This document shows positions 25,364 to 40,300 of a stretch of DNA of 64,000 bases, in pieces (within the stretch, counting starts at the first letter, position 1; every line of letters begins with the position of its first letter). Source of the DNA: Paragonimus skrjabini miyazakii (Eukaryota; Platyhelminthes; Trematoda; Plagiorchiida; Troglotrematidae); assembly GCA_014338405.1 (NCBI GenBank), contig JTDE01001078.1, positions 35,636-99,635 of the forward strand. Reading direction: 5' to 3'. The position numbers were made by a program, and so were the translations under genes. The notes below the pieces were generated by a model. It searched no databases. It was given only the letters and a program-made list of their open reading frames with translations, and was not told where the DNA came from.

Positions 25364-28300
25364 GGGTGCCAATGGATTGGATTCAAAGCGGATTGAAACC
25401 AACATAAATCTCTGAATGACAGCGTACATGATGGGCCTTTCCGATTTCAACTTACGGCGAACGTCCACAGAATTTTGGAAATCAGTCTATGAACATTATT
25501 TTCATTAAGAACTCAGTCTCTTATGACAAAACAGGTTGACATTGCAAAAGACTGTCTGACAAAAACACCGTTATAAGCAATGAGTGTTAACCGTAGAACG
25601 GGAAATTTTTATCAACTGACAACCAACAGTAATACCAACGTTCAACATTTTCATGTTTTACTGTCATTCCAATGAAACAGACAAGGAAAATCCATTGATT
25701 CAAAGACCTACTATCGATGATAAACTGGTGCATAAAACGGACAAACTTATGCAACTCAAAATGGATCAAATGAAGCCCCCAGTACGTATACCACAATAGT
25801 GCTTATTACCATATAACGAATATATCCCGTGTAGATTGAACAACATGTCAAACTGAAGAAGAAGCACTCATAATGGTTCGTTACATTCGTTGTTACGATC
25901 GCCAGCGAACTAACTTACTCACTGGAAGCGACAATGCCCAACGTGTATAAAAACGTCACTTTCTTATTGCCTAAAAACTAAGTCATCTATTTCGGTCAAA
26001 AATGGGTTCGTCAAACTTAATACACAAAATAAATAGCCTTTAAGCTCATTTTGGAGCACCTAATCAGTAGCATCGAATACAAGGATTCACCAAAAGTCGG
26101 ACGCGGGTTAAATTTTGATACAGAAGTAGCCGTGGTAAGAAATCTGAACTTGTCTTTAAAGTGTTCACAGTCCACAGTCAAAAACAAAAAAAAACTTGGC
26201 AATGTCAATTCTTATAAGGTTCTTAAAGGTGGTAGTTCTATGTTAAACTAGAAACTGGAAAGTCATAGAACACACGAAAGTTGGAAATAGTTACACCCAT
26301 AGTTTAAAATCTATAGAGTGCTGAAGTTACTTTGTGGGCCGTAAAAATTTGAAAGCATTTAGCCCCTGAACTAGAGTTTGTAGTTAACAAAATTAAATTA
26401 GAAAAAAACTAATTCATGCTTTTGAAAGATTTGCGCAACGCTTTCATCACTAGTTCGTAAATTCAATCTGTACACAAAGTAAGTATCAACAAAGCCATTA
26501 GAAAGACAAAATATTAATTAAAACACAAGCTGCGTGAAGTTGTCATGCTTTTTAGTGAGTTTTGTTTAGCGTTTGCAATGTACAGATTCTCGAAATGTGT
26601 AATGAACATATAACTTCAAGAGATATAATGAAGGCAATTTATATCACTAAGCTCCGTCTCATAATCAACATCCAAGCAACTTAGGTCGTTCGCAAACGTA
26701 ATTCAAAATTTAGATTTTTCTAGATGAAAAGGTAGTGAATCATTAGAGTAGATACATTTGCTGTGTAATGCTCTACAGCAATCTTCAACTAGGTGAACAG
26801 CATAATGGAAAGAAAACGAACGAAAACCCTCAGGTGGGAACTAGTTGCTGAACAGATGTATGTACCTGTGAGTAAAGTTCGTTCAGCAGAGGCGAACCAG
26901 TAGGAGGGCTATGCTGCTGCATTTGTCGCTGGTGAGGTTGGGTGCGAATGAGTAAAGCAGCATGCAACAACCACATTGCCGAATGTAGACCAGCAGTTTG
27001 GATTGGGATCACGGAGCATTCTAGAGCCAGTCGAGTCTGTTGTACAGCGGGCTCCAGATTAACAGAGTGCAACAACTGCGAATGTGGGTCACTGCAAGCC
27101 AATTCAAGAACGGCAGTGCATTTGGCCAAACCAAGAGTGAGCCATGCATGGATTGGGGCTGGGAAGTCGGTCAGCGAAGGTAACGTTTCTAGAGCTGTTG
27201 TGAAGAGCAATCACAGATCAGAAAGGCGAAATGAGTAAATGCTAGACAGGAAGTGTTAGATAAGTAGGTGAAACCGGAGTTATCAACTAACTTGCTTAGA
27301 TATCTGTTCAAGACCATTTGGAAGCTTCCTGAGAATAAATACCTTCGACACGATGGGATACGTTTGAGAGAGACTGAAAATTCGTCATGTTAGCAACAAG
27401 TTAATTTGTTTACCGATAAAGGTTCACTTCTGACAAAGAACCTTCGTCATGCTAGTTGAACTGACTATAAATAAAGGAGTATTTAAGGTAAGTTAGGCGA
27501 GAGGAAATGAATCAACTTGAAGGCAAGAGATCGCGGATCAAGTGTGTAAAATCGGGAAAATGATATGTCCAAATTGATTCATACAACAAAGCACAGGCAG
27601 TTACAGGTACCTTCATTTCTAAGGTCGCAAGATCAGACACCGACCTTTAATGGACTGAGGCATATTTGTTAATATTGTCATCTGGTTCTTGACCGAGTGT
27701 TCAGCATCTTCCGGCGATCCCACTGAATTAATTTCGTACACGGTCCCTTAGTTGTACGCATTGACTACCAATCGATTTTTATCGGTGGCACGTTGTGCAA
27801 AGGAAATACGGTGTGCTCACAAATACTGATCCGTTTCCAGAAGTAGTGCGCTTGAACAGCGGTATCTGACAAACGTACACTGCGTACGCGTAAACAGGAA
27901 CTCCGGAATTGTTACACAAGGATGTGACAGAAGTAAGTGAAAATGAAACCAATGCAAATATTCTGGTTGAATTTGTTGACGTTGAGAGAAGCAGGGAAAA
28001 GAAATACAGCCCGCATTCACTGAAAGTGTCAATCCTTTCTACCATCAATACAAGTCGGTTGACTAGTAGAAGACCGGCCGCCATATATGTCAGAGGGGTT
28101 GAAGCCATAGATTCTATTTACAGTGAGTTTGACTTTCGTAACTTCGACGGCATTCGCTACAACGTGCCCTCTATGAGCCAATAATTGAATTGACATTTCC
28201 CAGTTCAATTTCATGTATTTTTTAAGTGACTTGTGATTGCGGAAATCCTGATTATGATTTTGTACCAAATCTAATTTTGGAATAGTTTCCTAATGTTCAT

Positions 28301-31300
28301 ACGACGTTTGGCTGTTCGTCACAAAGACCCAATTCACTACATCCGGCAAGCGAATGAACTCTGTTTAACACAGTTAACCTATGACTTCTTGCCATTCGAT
28401 TCACTCAGCTATTCATGATTAGCATGTTTCAAATGTCTCTCTATTTGTACTTAGTTCGCCTGGTCTGAAGAAGCTCATATCAGAAGTAAAACGCTGCCTA
28501 TTGCTCATAATTTGCATTGAAATTATACATAAATTCGATTGTATCGAGGAGGAACCACGTGTAGAACAATTAGTAACTTCAATTATTTTACGTAAAACTC
28601 AATGCTAAGTGTAGTACAAAAAAGTTTAGATATAGATACAACTACGGGAGGTCGATGTTAGTCTGTGGAAAGTGCGCAACTTAAATGGCATTTGATCTAA
28701 CCAATAATCATTATCATCATCGTAGACAGCAATACATCAGTGGTTCACACTGATGCTTAACTGCCACATAACCATGAAGAAGAACAAACAAACCCTGTTT
28801 TAGAAGAGAGAAGAAAAAGAGGGAGGGGACCTAACCACTAAAAAAGAGCTACGTCTACACTCAAACATACAACATCAAGGCGCCTACACCTTGCAAACAA
28901 ACAACCGAGCTGTAAGTGAAAATAAGGTGTCATCAGCAAGACGGCTTCCTTGCGGCCTTCACTGCCCTGCGTCATTAAGTGCACTCACTTCAAAGACAAC
29001 TCGATCAAACAACGACAACATTCACGCCACTGAGCTCGGTTAGCCGCCATCTCATCTAAAGTTTCAAGCCACCGACTCTCTGAGTCGCGAGGGCTCCAAC
29101 CCGGGAGACGAACCCGATCTACAGTGCCCAACCCCTTCGTGAACGATTTCATTTGTCTACGCCAGGTCATCATCTGTCCACCTCGCACCTTACGCCAATC
29201 GGACGCAGCGTCGGCAAACAGTGCTTGGTGTGGCAAGCGATTAGCTAGCATCCTTAGTAAATGACCTAACCACCTAAGTCTGTGCAAATGTAATGACTGA
29301 ATAAAAGAACTCGTTTGGCAATCAGTGCCAAACACTCGCTTCCTAACCTCCTCATTCCTCACTCGTTGGTGCCACCCGATACGAGCGATTGAACGCAGAC
29401 GTCGGTGGTCGAATACCTGGAGGCGGTTCACATCCCCTACTCTGATCGGCTATGTTTCGCTGCCCTAAAGTGATACAGCCCTCACTGTTGTTTGATATAC
29501 GCGACCCTTAAGCTTCAGAGTGATACATTTCTGTTGCCATAAGTGCCTCAGATTAGTAAACACCGCCCTAGCCTTAGAAATACGCGCCTCTATTTCATTC
29601 CCTACACCTCCGTCGCCGCCGCTGACGCAGCTTCCCAGATATACAAACCGGTAAACAACTTCCATGACTTCATTATCTAACATTAAACCTACGTAATCAC
29701 AGCAATCTTGCAGAATTACTTTGCATTTCGAGGCTGCAAAGCGCATTCCGAAGTACTTAGCAGAACGCGAAATTGCATTCAGCGTTGCTTGTGCCGCTTG
29801 AAAGTTGTCAAACAGCAACACCTTATCGTCAGCATAATCAAGATCAGTCAGCCTTCCACCAGGTAGGAGGTCCACACCGGAATCATTTGAGTGATGCAAA
29901 CAGTCCTCCATTATTTCGTCCAAGAGGAAATTAAACAGAAATGATGAAAGGGGAATCTAACCAATAAGTCGTTAGCTTGCCAGACCTGAAACATCTACGT
30001 TTAAAAACTTGGTTTTCGAGCCGGCCACCATCGTACTGGAAACCTGTTCCGTTAATCTTAAAGTAAATCATGCATTTTGTGTACTGGAAAAACCGGTCTA
30101 GCACTCACTGTCTTTAAAATACGATTTCAACCATTCGAACTGCTCGCGGGCGGTGAACAGATCAGACAGAAGCAAAGCGGACCGAATTACTGAACCAGAA
30201 ACAGATAGAGGCAATCCTTTAGATCGATCCGTAGATGGTAAGTTATATCGTTCCTGAGCAGTAGATAGCCCAGACTCTGACCGAAGTGAGCCCGAGGAGT
30301 CCGGTGTGATAGTGAGGGGTGTGCTGAGACCAGGTTGCTCCGATGGGTTGCCAACAGGACGGCTTGGTGGCGTTGACCAGGATTGATAAAGCAATTGAGT
30401 TGATTGTAAACAAGAAAATAGCAAATCCTCGTATTCGGTAATCAAATGCCCGGATGATCCAGACTTCCATGACCGAGAAGCAAGCACTAATAGAAGGAGA
30501 AGACAGGTGTGTGGAAAACATAAACCAAACTAGACTGTAACAGAAGGCTGTTTCATCAAAAGACGAATTTTCACTGAAAACTGGCAGTTAAAAAAGCAAC
30601 GTATGCATACATCCAAGTCAAACTTCTCAGCTCTCATGGTTTTCTATATTCAACATTTTATGAAAGCCTGCTAAAAACGCTGCAAGCGATCGAACAATTG
30701 AACTACAAAGCCACACCGGAAACTCAGCTGATACAGCGCTTGCCGAGTCTGAGTATACTGTCGTCTTTGATCGTTCGAATTCTGCTGAAGCTCAAAGTTT
30801 TTGAAATTGTATCTCCTGTTAATCATCAAATCCGACTCATTAATTAGTAGTGATACTCTACAGAGGACCAATGCCATCTATTGGGCATATCAAATTCCGG
30901 AAGTTTGTTCTGACAAATATCAGGAACACGACTGACACTGTCAGCTACATGGATTAGAACTGACAGAACAGTTTTGTTTTAACTTGTAGTTATTCTTGCT
31001 ATGGCATCTCCCGAACGCAATGATGACTTCGAGAAAGTTGCGACCAATTCTATTCTTCCGAATTCAACGTGTAACAACAAAACACCTATGAAAAACAGAA
31101 ATACAAAATGGTAAGAATTTCTGGGAAGATGCATTAATCCGAAAACTACAAGGCATTTCTTCCGACAAAACGCTCACGCACCTCAATTGGCTGTCCGAGA
31201 TGTTCCATAATAATGCGCACCCCTTGACAACAGAGTAGCAAACGGATTCGGTTTAGATGTTCATACAACGTAGTCAAAATATAACCGAGACGGTCAGGTG

Positions 31301-34300
31301 TTAAATACTTAGCATTCACCCATTAGCATCACAGTTTCTTCAGGGATGAAATTGAAAAGTTCGAATGAAATGACGGCGTGTAAAATCAACCTAGGACGAG
31401 TAGACAAAAAAATTCTGACCAATATATGTTGTACCTGGAGTCACATAGAAAGGGTAAAGACAAGAACAATGGAGAATGCTCGAAGGTTAGCACGAATGTG
31501 GCAATAACCAAATAACGATTTGTGCGATATAGGAAGGGTATCAGCTTAGGTCGTACGATGAACGTTCATTGGAAGGACTGAAATGTTCGGATGTGATCAA
31601 GCAAGAAACATTCAGCTCTTGGGGGGTTTTACCTGTGTACCGCTGGAAGTCACTGAAGAATTTCGCCGGAATGTTAATCAGCGTTCGGTGTACCAGACAG
31701 TTAGATTGTACCTATACACTGTCATTTCTAAAACCTTTTTGGTTACAGTGTTGACGGATTATGAAGATATCTGTCAAAAGTCCAGAATGTTGAGCATTGG
31801 AACGCCTGCAGCTTTTGCTAAAATGCGATAAATTCCGTGTACATATAAACTAGTTCAAACAAGTGTTCTGTTATTAAAAAGAAGGCGATGATGTGAGCTC
31901 AGACAATTGAAATGTGAGGTGGATGACTATCTGTGTAGAGGTCGCACTAACAGCTGTTGGTCGGTCGATCGGTTGTCGCGTAGGTGAAAACGTCGATCGA
32001 GTCATTCCAACTTTCCGGCCAACGTGTGACAACTGCACAGGATTGGGTTGTTCACGATATCTCAAGCCAATATTTGAGAAGATGTACGCTAGTTTTACGT
32101 CGCATAGTACGCGATGGAGATTTGAGAAATTTAATGCACTGTGATTTTTGTAACCGCAGCAATATTGCTTAGGTCGTAATGTCAGTAATTGGTACCGTTA
32201 CATATAGACAGCGCTCGTTGAAACATTCAATCGAGGTAGTAACGATTAATGATATGAGTAAGTGCGCTGGGAATAACCCACTACCTGCTGGTCCTGAAAC
32301 AGTGGGACACAAAAAGGCTTGGACCCGTTAATCCCAAGCGAAACGTAAAACTGAAAACAACGTCTGGAAACCAACTGGTGAACTAGGTCAATGAATGTTT
32401 ATGAATCCTAGATTCTGGTCCAAGTAGTGCGAAGTAGTGAGACCATCAAAGACGTCCGCTGGTGGGTGGAAGGTGATAAGCGGCGGTCTTACTCGTAATA
32501 CAGGTCGTAATTAGACAGTGAACCACGGAGTACGGAAATGAAATAGAGCGCAAGGGTAAACGTCAAATGGCAGAAGACTTCGAGACCGGTAGCCCAAGGC
32601 AACAACCTCTGACGAATACCCCGCGTGACAAACCAGTGCAACTGAAATTAGCGACTTACTAGGGGAATAGGAAGCAGACAAAAGATAGCGCTTGTCGATG
32701 TCCTCCTGACGTTCGCTTACGTCCTGCTCAGGCGTGTGAGGACTGTTCGTAGAAGGTATCAGCCTCCTCACTAGCCAATACACAGGAAACTGACTCGGAC
32801 TGGGCAGACCGGGCGCATCACCAAGTTTTTCAAGGTTCGGTTCGATAGTGTTGACCGCCAGCTCCATCAAACCACCACAACTGCCGACACTCATGGTGCC
32901 TGCTTCGGATTCTCCGGTGTGGACCGGTGCGATACCAGGTGGAAGCCGAGTAAGATGAGTATCGATCGGATGATCTTGATTCACGCGACCACGTTCGTAT
33001 TCGATAAGGCTGATGATAGAGGTTAATTTTCGACCTAACCTAGAAGTAGACAATATTGCACGGTAGAATAGTGTCTGTTTAATATGTTCATATAACCAAG
33101 AGTAAAGTACACTCCTACAGACCAAGCGGACATTCAGATGTTTCTATCAGTTGGAGTATCGGTACCACGCCAACACAGATCGAAACAATAGCAGTTTTAG
33201 AGACGTGTAAAGCAGAAGACAAACGACAAAGCAGAACGACTTGCTTGGTATGTGAGAAATGTGGCGTGGCCGAACGCGGTTGATGGAGCAGTTGTGAGTG
33301 TAATGGATCGCCCGGATGCGGCCGAAGTGCCGCATCTAAAAGCAACCGAGTTAGTCCGAACAGACCTAGTTCAAGACATTGGTTGTGTTCGATATATTGC
33401 TGCAGAGACAAACATACGACAAGAAAAGCGAGAAGGTATATAAGCAAGCAGATATTAGGGCACTGCATTTTCGAGACTACAAACGCAAGATCAACAGTGA
33501 AAATGTGATCAACTCAGCTCGAAGTTTACAAAATAAAACAGGATATTCAAAGTAGCTGAATCAGAAAGTACAACATGGAGATGGCGGCCACGTTGCTATT
33601 TAGTGATAAGCATTCTATTTCTAGCAGGACGATGCGAATGACAGACACACCGCTCTAAAGTATGGCAGCATAATCACCCAAATCTTTCGGAAAACATGTG
33701 AACAGTCAGTGAGATTTACAAAGCTGTTAAGCAACTGAAGAATATTTGAACATCATTAGCTAAAGCTACAAGCTGTAGGAATGTAGCTGATTAGACTTAG
33801 GTGAGCAAAACGATCGATCAGGACTGCATGCACACTTACCAAATCTGCTGTATCCAGTTCTTGAGGACCGCCCCTCGTGAACTGTGGACCAGCATCATAA
33901 TCTATACTAACAAGACCATCGATTTCCTCCTTGTTAGAACTGGCCAGTAATTCCAAGTACGACATCCACACGTGCTCAAACTGACGACGGTCAAGCCATC
34001 CCATACCACTAACTCGACAGATGACTGCTGCCAGACGATCCGGTTCGAGGCCAATAAGCGAGGGAAATTCTGTACACTGAGGTTGACTGGGAGTTGGGCG
34101 CTTATCCTCTGGAGTCAAAGTAATGTTCAGCAAGCGAATACAACCTGTCGAAACAATACATGGAAAACAGCGGTTTGATAATATTTTCAGCGTTGTAGTC
34201 ATACCTACAGGTACCATCGTTTTGTATGACACGGCAAAAGACGACGAACAAACAATCAAAACATTCAAACAAATAAGTCTAATTTTTTTCGAATTTAGAC

Positions 34301-37300
34301 ACACCACTGTCAGCAATAAGTTCGTAATGTGAAAAGTTGTGTGAGCCCTGATCATACGAGCAATACCACGTGTTATCACCCAAAACGGACAACAGAACGC
34401 TTCCCAAATCCATAATCACGCTATCGCCTGTACATTAAACATGGACAGTACACCTAAATCCTTGTAGTTAACAGCCGTGGAGCCAGTTACGGTGTTGTTC
34501 ACGCCGGCAGCCGACAGGTGGACGAGCGAGTCATACTAAAGAGTAACGCCCCGACGGACTTACAATTTTCGACGACCAACCTTAAAATTAACTGATAATG
34601 TGAAACAAAAATGAAAGCGAAAATACACACTAGAAGCGGACTTGAAGAATGCGCCTACAAATAACCCGATTGATCATCCGAAGGAAACATTTCGAACGGT
34701 CGCAAAACGGGTAACAAAAGCAGATCAAACTGAGAGCTTGCATACCAGAATGCTATTATCTAACTCTGTAAATTAGTTTCAAAAGACGATTGAATGTTGC
34801 TGACAGTTTGTAATACTCGGAATTAGGGACTTCGAATAACCCTAGAAATCGTACTCGAATTGAAACCTCCCACGCTAGTAATAAGTAGGAGACCTTGTGC
34901 CGGTTGCAGTAAGCAGTTCATATTCGTGAGACAAGAAGCCGAATTTATGGATGTATAACAGTATTAAAGAAATCATAGTCACTTATTGGCTGATCATATG
35001 GACACATACAAAGTCACAAACTGAACGTTAATTGGTGCAATACAGAATAAAGAAATAAGCGAATAACAGAAGGCGTAACATTGAGACTGTTCGTCCAATC
35101 TTGATATAGTATCTTCAATACAAAGTTTTGATTGGTCTCTTTTTAGAACTCCTATTGTGTCGGGGTTTGGATAAGCGGTGAATCGAGTAGATTTTCATCA
35201 CACAGTTCCAGAACGAAGATACATACGGTATAAAATAGTGATTAACGGGGAGGTATGTAATAAAAGTGCATAAATGGTACAACGTGATTCATTAGTGATG
35301 ACACACAGAGGCTCAACTGCCCGTGAGAGTTGGTCGCGGTGGCAGACATACCATGCCGTGGAGGTCAATTGATATACTATCGGTAGTATACAGTCTGTTG
35401 GATAATCACACGCCTTATGTATTGGACATTACAATGTCAGGAGATAGTTGTGACCTACCGTGTGAATGAGCAGATAAGGGATCTGTGTCTTTGTGGGGCG
35501 TGTGGTTGCAAAATTCACTATTCATGGGATGTCAGTGCACCTGTGAGTGATATAAGTAGTCCTGGTTGGGCGATCGCTTATCAGCGAGCTTATTGTTGCA
35601 TGTTATTGGTAGGATCAAGAGTCGTCAGCCTCTTCCAGTTACAACAAACTTAGGTAAATGATATTTTCATTTGACTTCAGCTTGTTTGCTTATGACGACC
35701 CGTCTATTTACAGTGACCAGTTGACGAGCTATCCAAATTTGTGCTAAGATATTTGATGCTTTTGGGAAGTAGTTCTGGTTCGTGCAGACAGATTTTCCTC
35801 ATCGTGCCTCAAAAGATTCCGAAGAAAGAAAGAAAAGGCTTATAAGCCAAAAGATTATTCTCCTGCGAAATGCATTTCGAAGTCTATCCGAGGCGAATCA
35901 AATTGTGTGGGCTTTGGATACACCAACACAATATTGGGCGACGAAAACTGCCGGGAGATTTGGCAAATCATGAAAAGGCCGAGTGGATTGAACAATCTAT
36001 CCAGGAAACTGGTTGTTGGTGTCGAAGACCTTGACTGTAATTTTAACAGGGCAACTAGTAACTCTCTTCAGTTCCAACAGAGTTTCTGCTTTCCAATGAT
36101 TCTTCAGCCTCAATCAAGAACTAAACTGTTTTCAAAGAACTTATTCGACTAAAATGAAATAAAGCGAGCGGATCAGACGGTCTATTACCAACTATTCTTA
36201 AGGAATGTGCGGAATTTTTGTGCCAACTACTAGTTAAGTTATTCACTCAACGTTTCAAGCAGTGCAAGATCGCTGATTGTTGGAAGACAACATCAATTCT
36301 TAAAAAAGAAACAGGTAAATTTTATCCGATCTCCTGCACATCCGCAGCACTATCAGCTTTCGGTTAAACTCATTCTCGCCCGAATGGGAGAATCGGGTTA
36401 ACATCGTGAATTCTAGTCAGTTTGTCTGTTGTCGTTCACACTCAACCTTGGATGTGCTCGCCTAACTAGTACATTCTATTCTGTCATCGTTTGAAGTCAA
36501 ATCAAGAGCAATTCATAAATGTTTCCCATGATGCTTTTGGAAGCACTGACAGAACTACGCTACTTCAAATTCTCGAAGAATCTGGAATTCAAACTCCAAA
36601 CGTCTAGCTTTTACGCGATTACGTCACAAATCGAAGCCAGTTTACTCAGTTCAGTGGTCAAATGTCATCGCAATTCATCACTGGCTCCGGGGTTCTACAG
36701 GGCACAATCCTGTCCTCTTTTTATTTTCACAATATACTGAATCTTGCCAGTAGACAATCACAAATTTGTAATCGAATGAGCAGATGATATGATGTTGGAT
36801 AATAAGCACCTTATCAGATTTTCTTCTGCCGCCCTGCTGGACAGTTTACTTGAGGTGGCAAGCTGGCCTGAGTCTCGTAGTTTGTTTATTAACACATCCA
36901 AACGTTAAAATTCTGTTTTCACTCATGAAGAGAAACCCATATGACAGACTTTCCAACACCTGCTGCAATTTTTACATACATTATGAACAGTTACCTTAAT
37001 TGTAATCTGTTAGATATCGGGGGATTAATTGGGGCAGCAACATGACATGACCACTTCAAGTTATCGATGTTTTCATCAAAGTCCGGAGGCTTTCTTTTAA
37101 TGTCCGATGCCTAACTGCTCTGTTCATTCCCCATCACTTGTTTAGTCTTTGTATTAAACGCATGGGTGCTCCCCAAATAGGTGTGTTGTTCATCTGTTGT
37201 TTTCATTGGTTTGTTTCCAAAATACTTAAGAATCTTTTGTGAGATCCCTAAAAAACCTATCCCGTTGCAGTGACATTCCTCGAAAACAACTCGTTAATTT

Positions 37301-40300
37301 TATTGTTTCTCATCATTTCAAAATGTATGAACGATTTCCCACAAGAATCCCATCGGATGTAACCGACCCGTTGTATTGGGAACTCTCCAAGTGTGTGTCT
37401 ACATCTTCCACCAGATGTCTGCACAAACATTTATTTGCATGCATGCGGTATTGCCTTTCGTTACTCCCTATTTAGGTCGTATTTTTTAAACAAACCCGAT
37501 TTTCCCATTCTTGAATTAATTTTAACAATGAATCGACAGATATTTCCAATAACTGATCCTGGCTGCGGTCGCTTTCCTTGACCTGGCCTTGAGTTCCACA
37601 GTTGTATTAATACCTATGTGACTTAAGCACACTTATCTGAATGTCTTGCAATTGCTGAAGATGTACATGAAGCCTGTTATTAACTTGACTAGATAAGTTT
37701 ACGGTACAACTGTGCGTGCATACTGTACTACGGATCTACCGTACCATCTTATTGTTCTGTCTACTGACATACAGTTCCGCCGTCTGATCATACCAATTAC
37801 ATCCGTGATAGAGCAAACATGAAATATGGAGTGAAGTGAATGCTGGATTTTATTAAGTATGCGACGTCACAGTTTCTATAGCAATGAACCTAAGCAACTT
37901 GCTATTCGACTGGAGATTCGAAGTAGGTATGATCCCACCGATAAGGTATTGATGAGGAAAACACTACTAGCATTCTACGTCAATCGGCCAAAGCTGCGTT
38001 CCAAGTTGTAAAATTGTTAACTTCAACCACCTGGACTCCTACTGTATAGTGGTTTAAGCGCTGACATGTATAAAAATGACCGTTGACCCGAACTGGTGTA
38101 GTAATTCACGATTATCAGAATAACAGTCGTATACTCCGTCGAATGAGCTTGCCTGGTAAATAATGTTAGCATACACTAACAATTGGACGTTGAAAAATTC
38201 GAAAGCTTACAATGTTGGCCTTCCATTTGACCGACTAGTGGTTTGAGGGGTATTGTGAGCTACAAGAAAGCCCGCAAACGTCAGCTACGGAATAAAATAA
38301 TGTGCCGAAATGATTCCAGAAGCTGACCTTTATCGGAAGAAGATGAACGCCGACCGTCGAAACAAGGTTGCTGGCAACGTTTACGAAATTAGTAAGCGCC
38401 CTTGGCTCTGAAGCTAAACAGCATAGACACACTCATTATTAAGTGATCAAAAATAGAAACCCCATTGTTTTTTTTACGGCCGTTTAAACTTTACAAAATC
38501 TTCTTGGAGTGCAGGCCAAACTGCTCTGGTAACAAAGAACCCTACGAAAGGCTTTAAAATAGACAAATATAGGAATGAAAGAGTCATGGGATATACGCTG
38601 TTCTCACAGTTTCAACAAATGCCGACCAACATCATTCAAGGTCCCGTTGGGGTCACGTACACGACGGCAGATCAGACAATAAGCAAGGACACCTAAATGT
38701 GGCGGAGTTAGTGACATGAAACTGGTCGGTGATTCAAACACTATACGTTAACATAACCAGTGAGATGGTCAACAGCGTTGAAACCTACCAAGCAAACACC
38801 TGGTCAGACTGCCTTGTAAGCCGGAAGCACTAATGTTGGACCGAAGCAGACGACACTTGTTGAGTGTTTGGCAAGGTCCAATTCGATCGCTCGCCAAAAA
38901 CAAAGACGCGGCAGCACGATTTTCAAGTTTGGCGGAGAGGGCGTTTGCGGCTGAAGCAGCGATAGTTACACTGGTGTACCGATGAACCAAGGTGGCGGCG
39001 ACTGGCTCAGGGTACAGGGTTCCGAACAGGGACGGATATTTTGGTGTGACCAGATTTATCAGAAGAGGATCTTCCAAGGGGGTCAACTGAACCGACATTG
39101 GCGGCGACGGATGGGCATGCCAAATAGTCAGTGGTTCTGAGAGGGAAGCTGAGGAAAAGAAAGAAAAGGTGACCGAATAAACACAGTTGCCCGGTTGGTT
39201 TGCGATCGTTAAAAGCGACCGGAAAAAGCAGGATAGTAGATTTTATTATGATGAATATAATCCGTCAACAGTTGTTTATCTGTTAAAGACAGAAAGATTG
39301 AGGGTAACCAAAACGACCATCAACAACAGAGACACATGTGAGTAGCAACTAGCTGAAGTATTGTCGTACAATTACAGAGAATCCAACAGTATCCTGTCGA
39401 AGATTAACCCATCAAACTAGTTGATAATAAATATACGCACATCTCTATAACATGAAATACGATTTGCATACGCGCCACAACGGACGATGGAAACTGCGGG
39501 TTGTGTACGGGTTGTGTAGAAAAGAGAACGATGTACAGAGAAAACAAACAGTTAATTGACGCACAGAGGGATTAGCAACACCAGCGTCATTGATATCTGT
39601 CCAACACCAAAATAGACAGCGTCTTCAAAAGCATAAAGTGACAAACGTGCCACAGGAAATACTATGACAATAAGAAGAATAATGTAAAGGGAACGAAAAG
39701 ATAATATACAAGAACACACAGAGATTCACAACACGAGCGTCACTGACATCTATCATTTGCAATATTCAAACAACGTCGTAACGAAAAGTACTTCGCTGCA
39801 TTTCAGACACTAGCCAGGAAGCTCGGAACGCCCCACTGAGATAAGCTTCGGTATCAGTGTCATCATACCCCGAAACAACGCCATGTACTGGCCATCTAAG
39901 TCAATGCTTACAAACAAAGTAAGATGTAACAAAAGGCGAGGTGACATTTATATTATAGGTCCGGACCAGCAAAGTATATGAGAAGACACAATTATGCTCA
40001 ACACTCAACAGATGGTGGTAATGCATGAATAATGCCACTGTCAGGAGAACGATAACATCTGATACTTCCAGGCCGCTTATGCCGCGGAAGGGGATTGACT
40101 TGAGGGACCCCACCCCGAGTCTCTGACTCAAAAGTCTGACCTGCGAGACAACAGGGTATGGGGTTTTCTTGGGAGACCCTACCTGGATCCAACGACTCAA
40201 GTATCTGATTCACCCGACATTGAGGAGTTTGCCTAACCCGAGGGGGCAATGAATAAGACATTAAGGTCTGATTCTGAGCACTGCTGCGCGCAGTGGATGT

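Noticed and set aside
30105..30108. Reading the 30.1 kb exon through to DSEC or a GTGCTA donor
   Set aside because: The overlapping GTGAGT donor is a better consensus and closes the phase with the next exon; the alternative does not.
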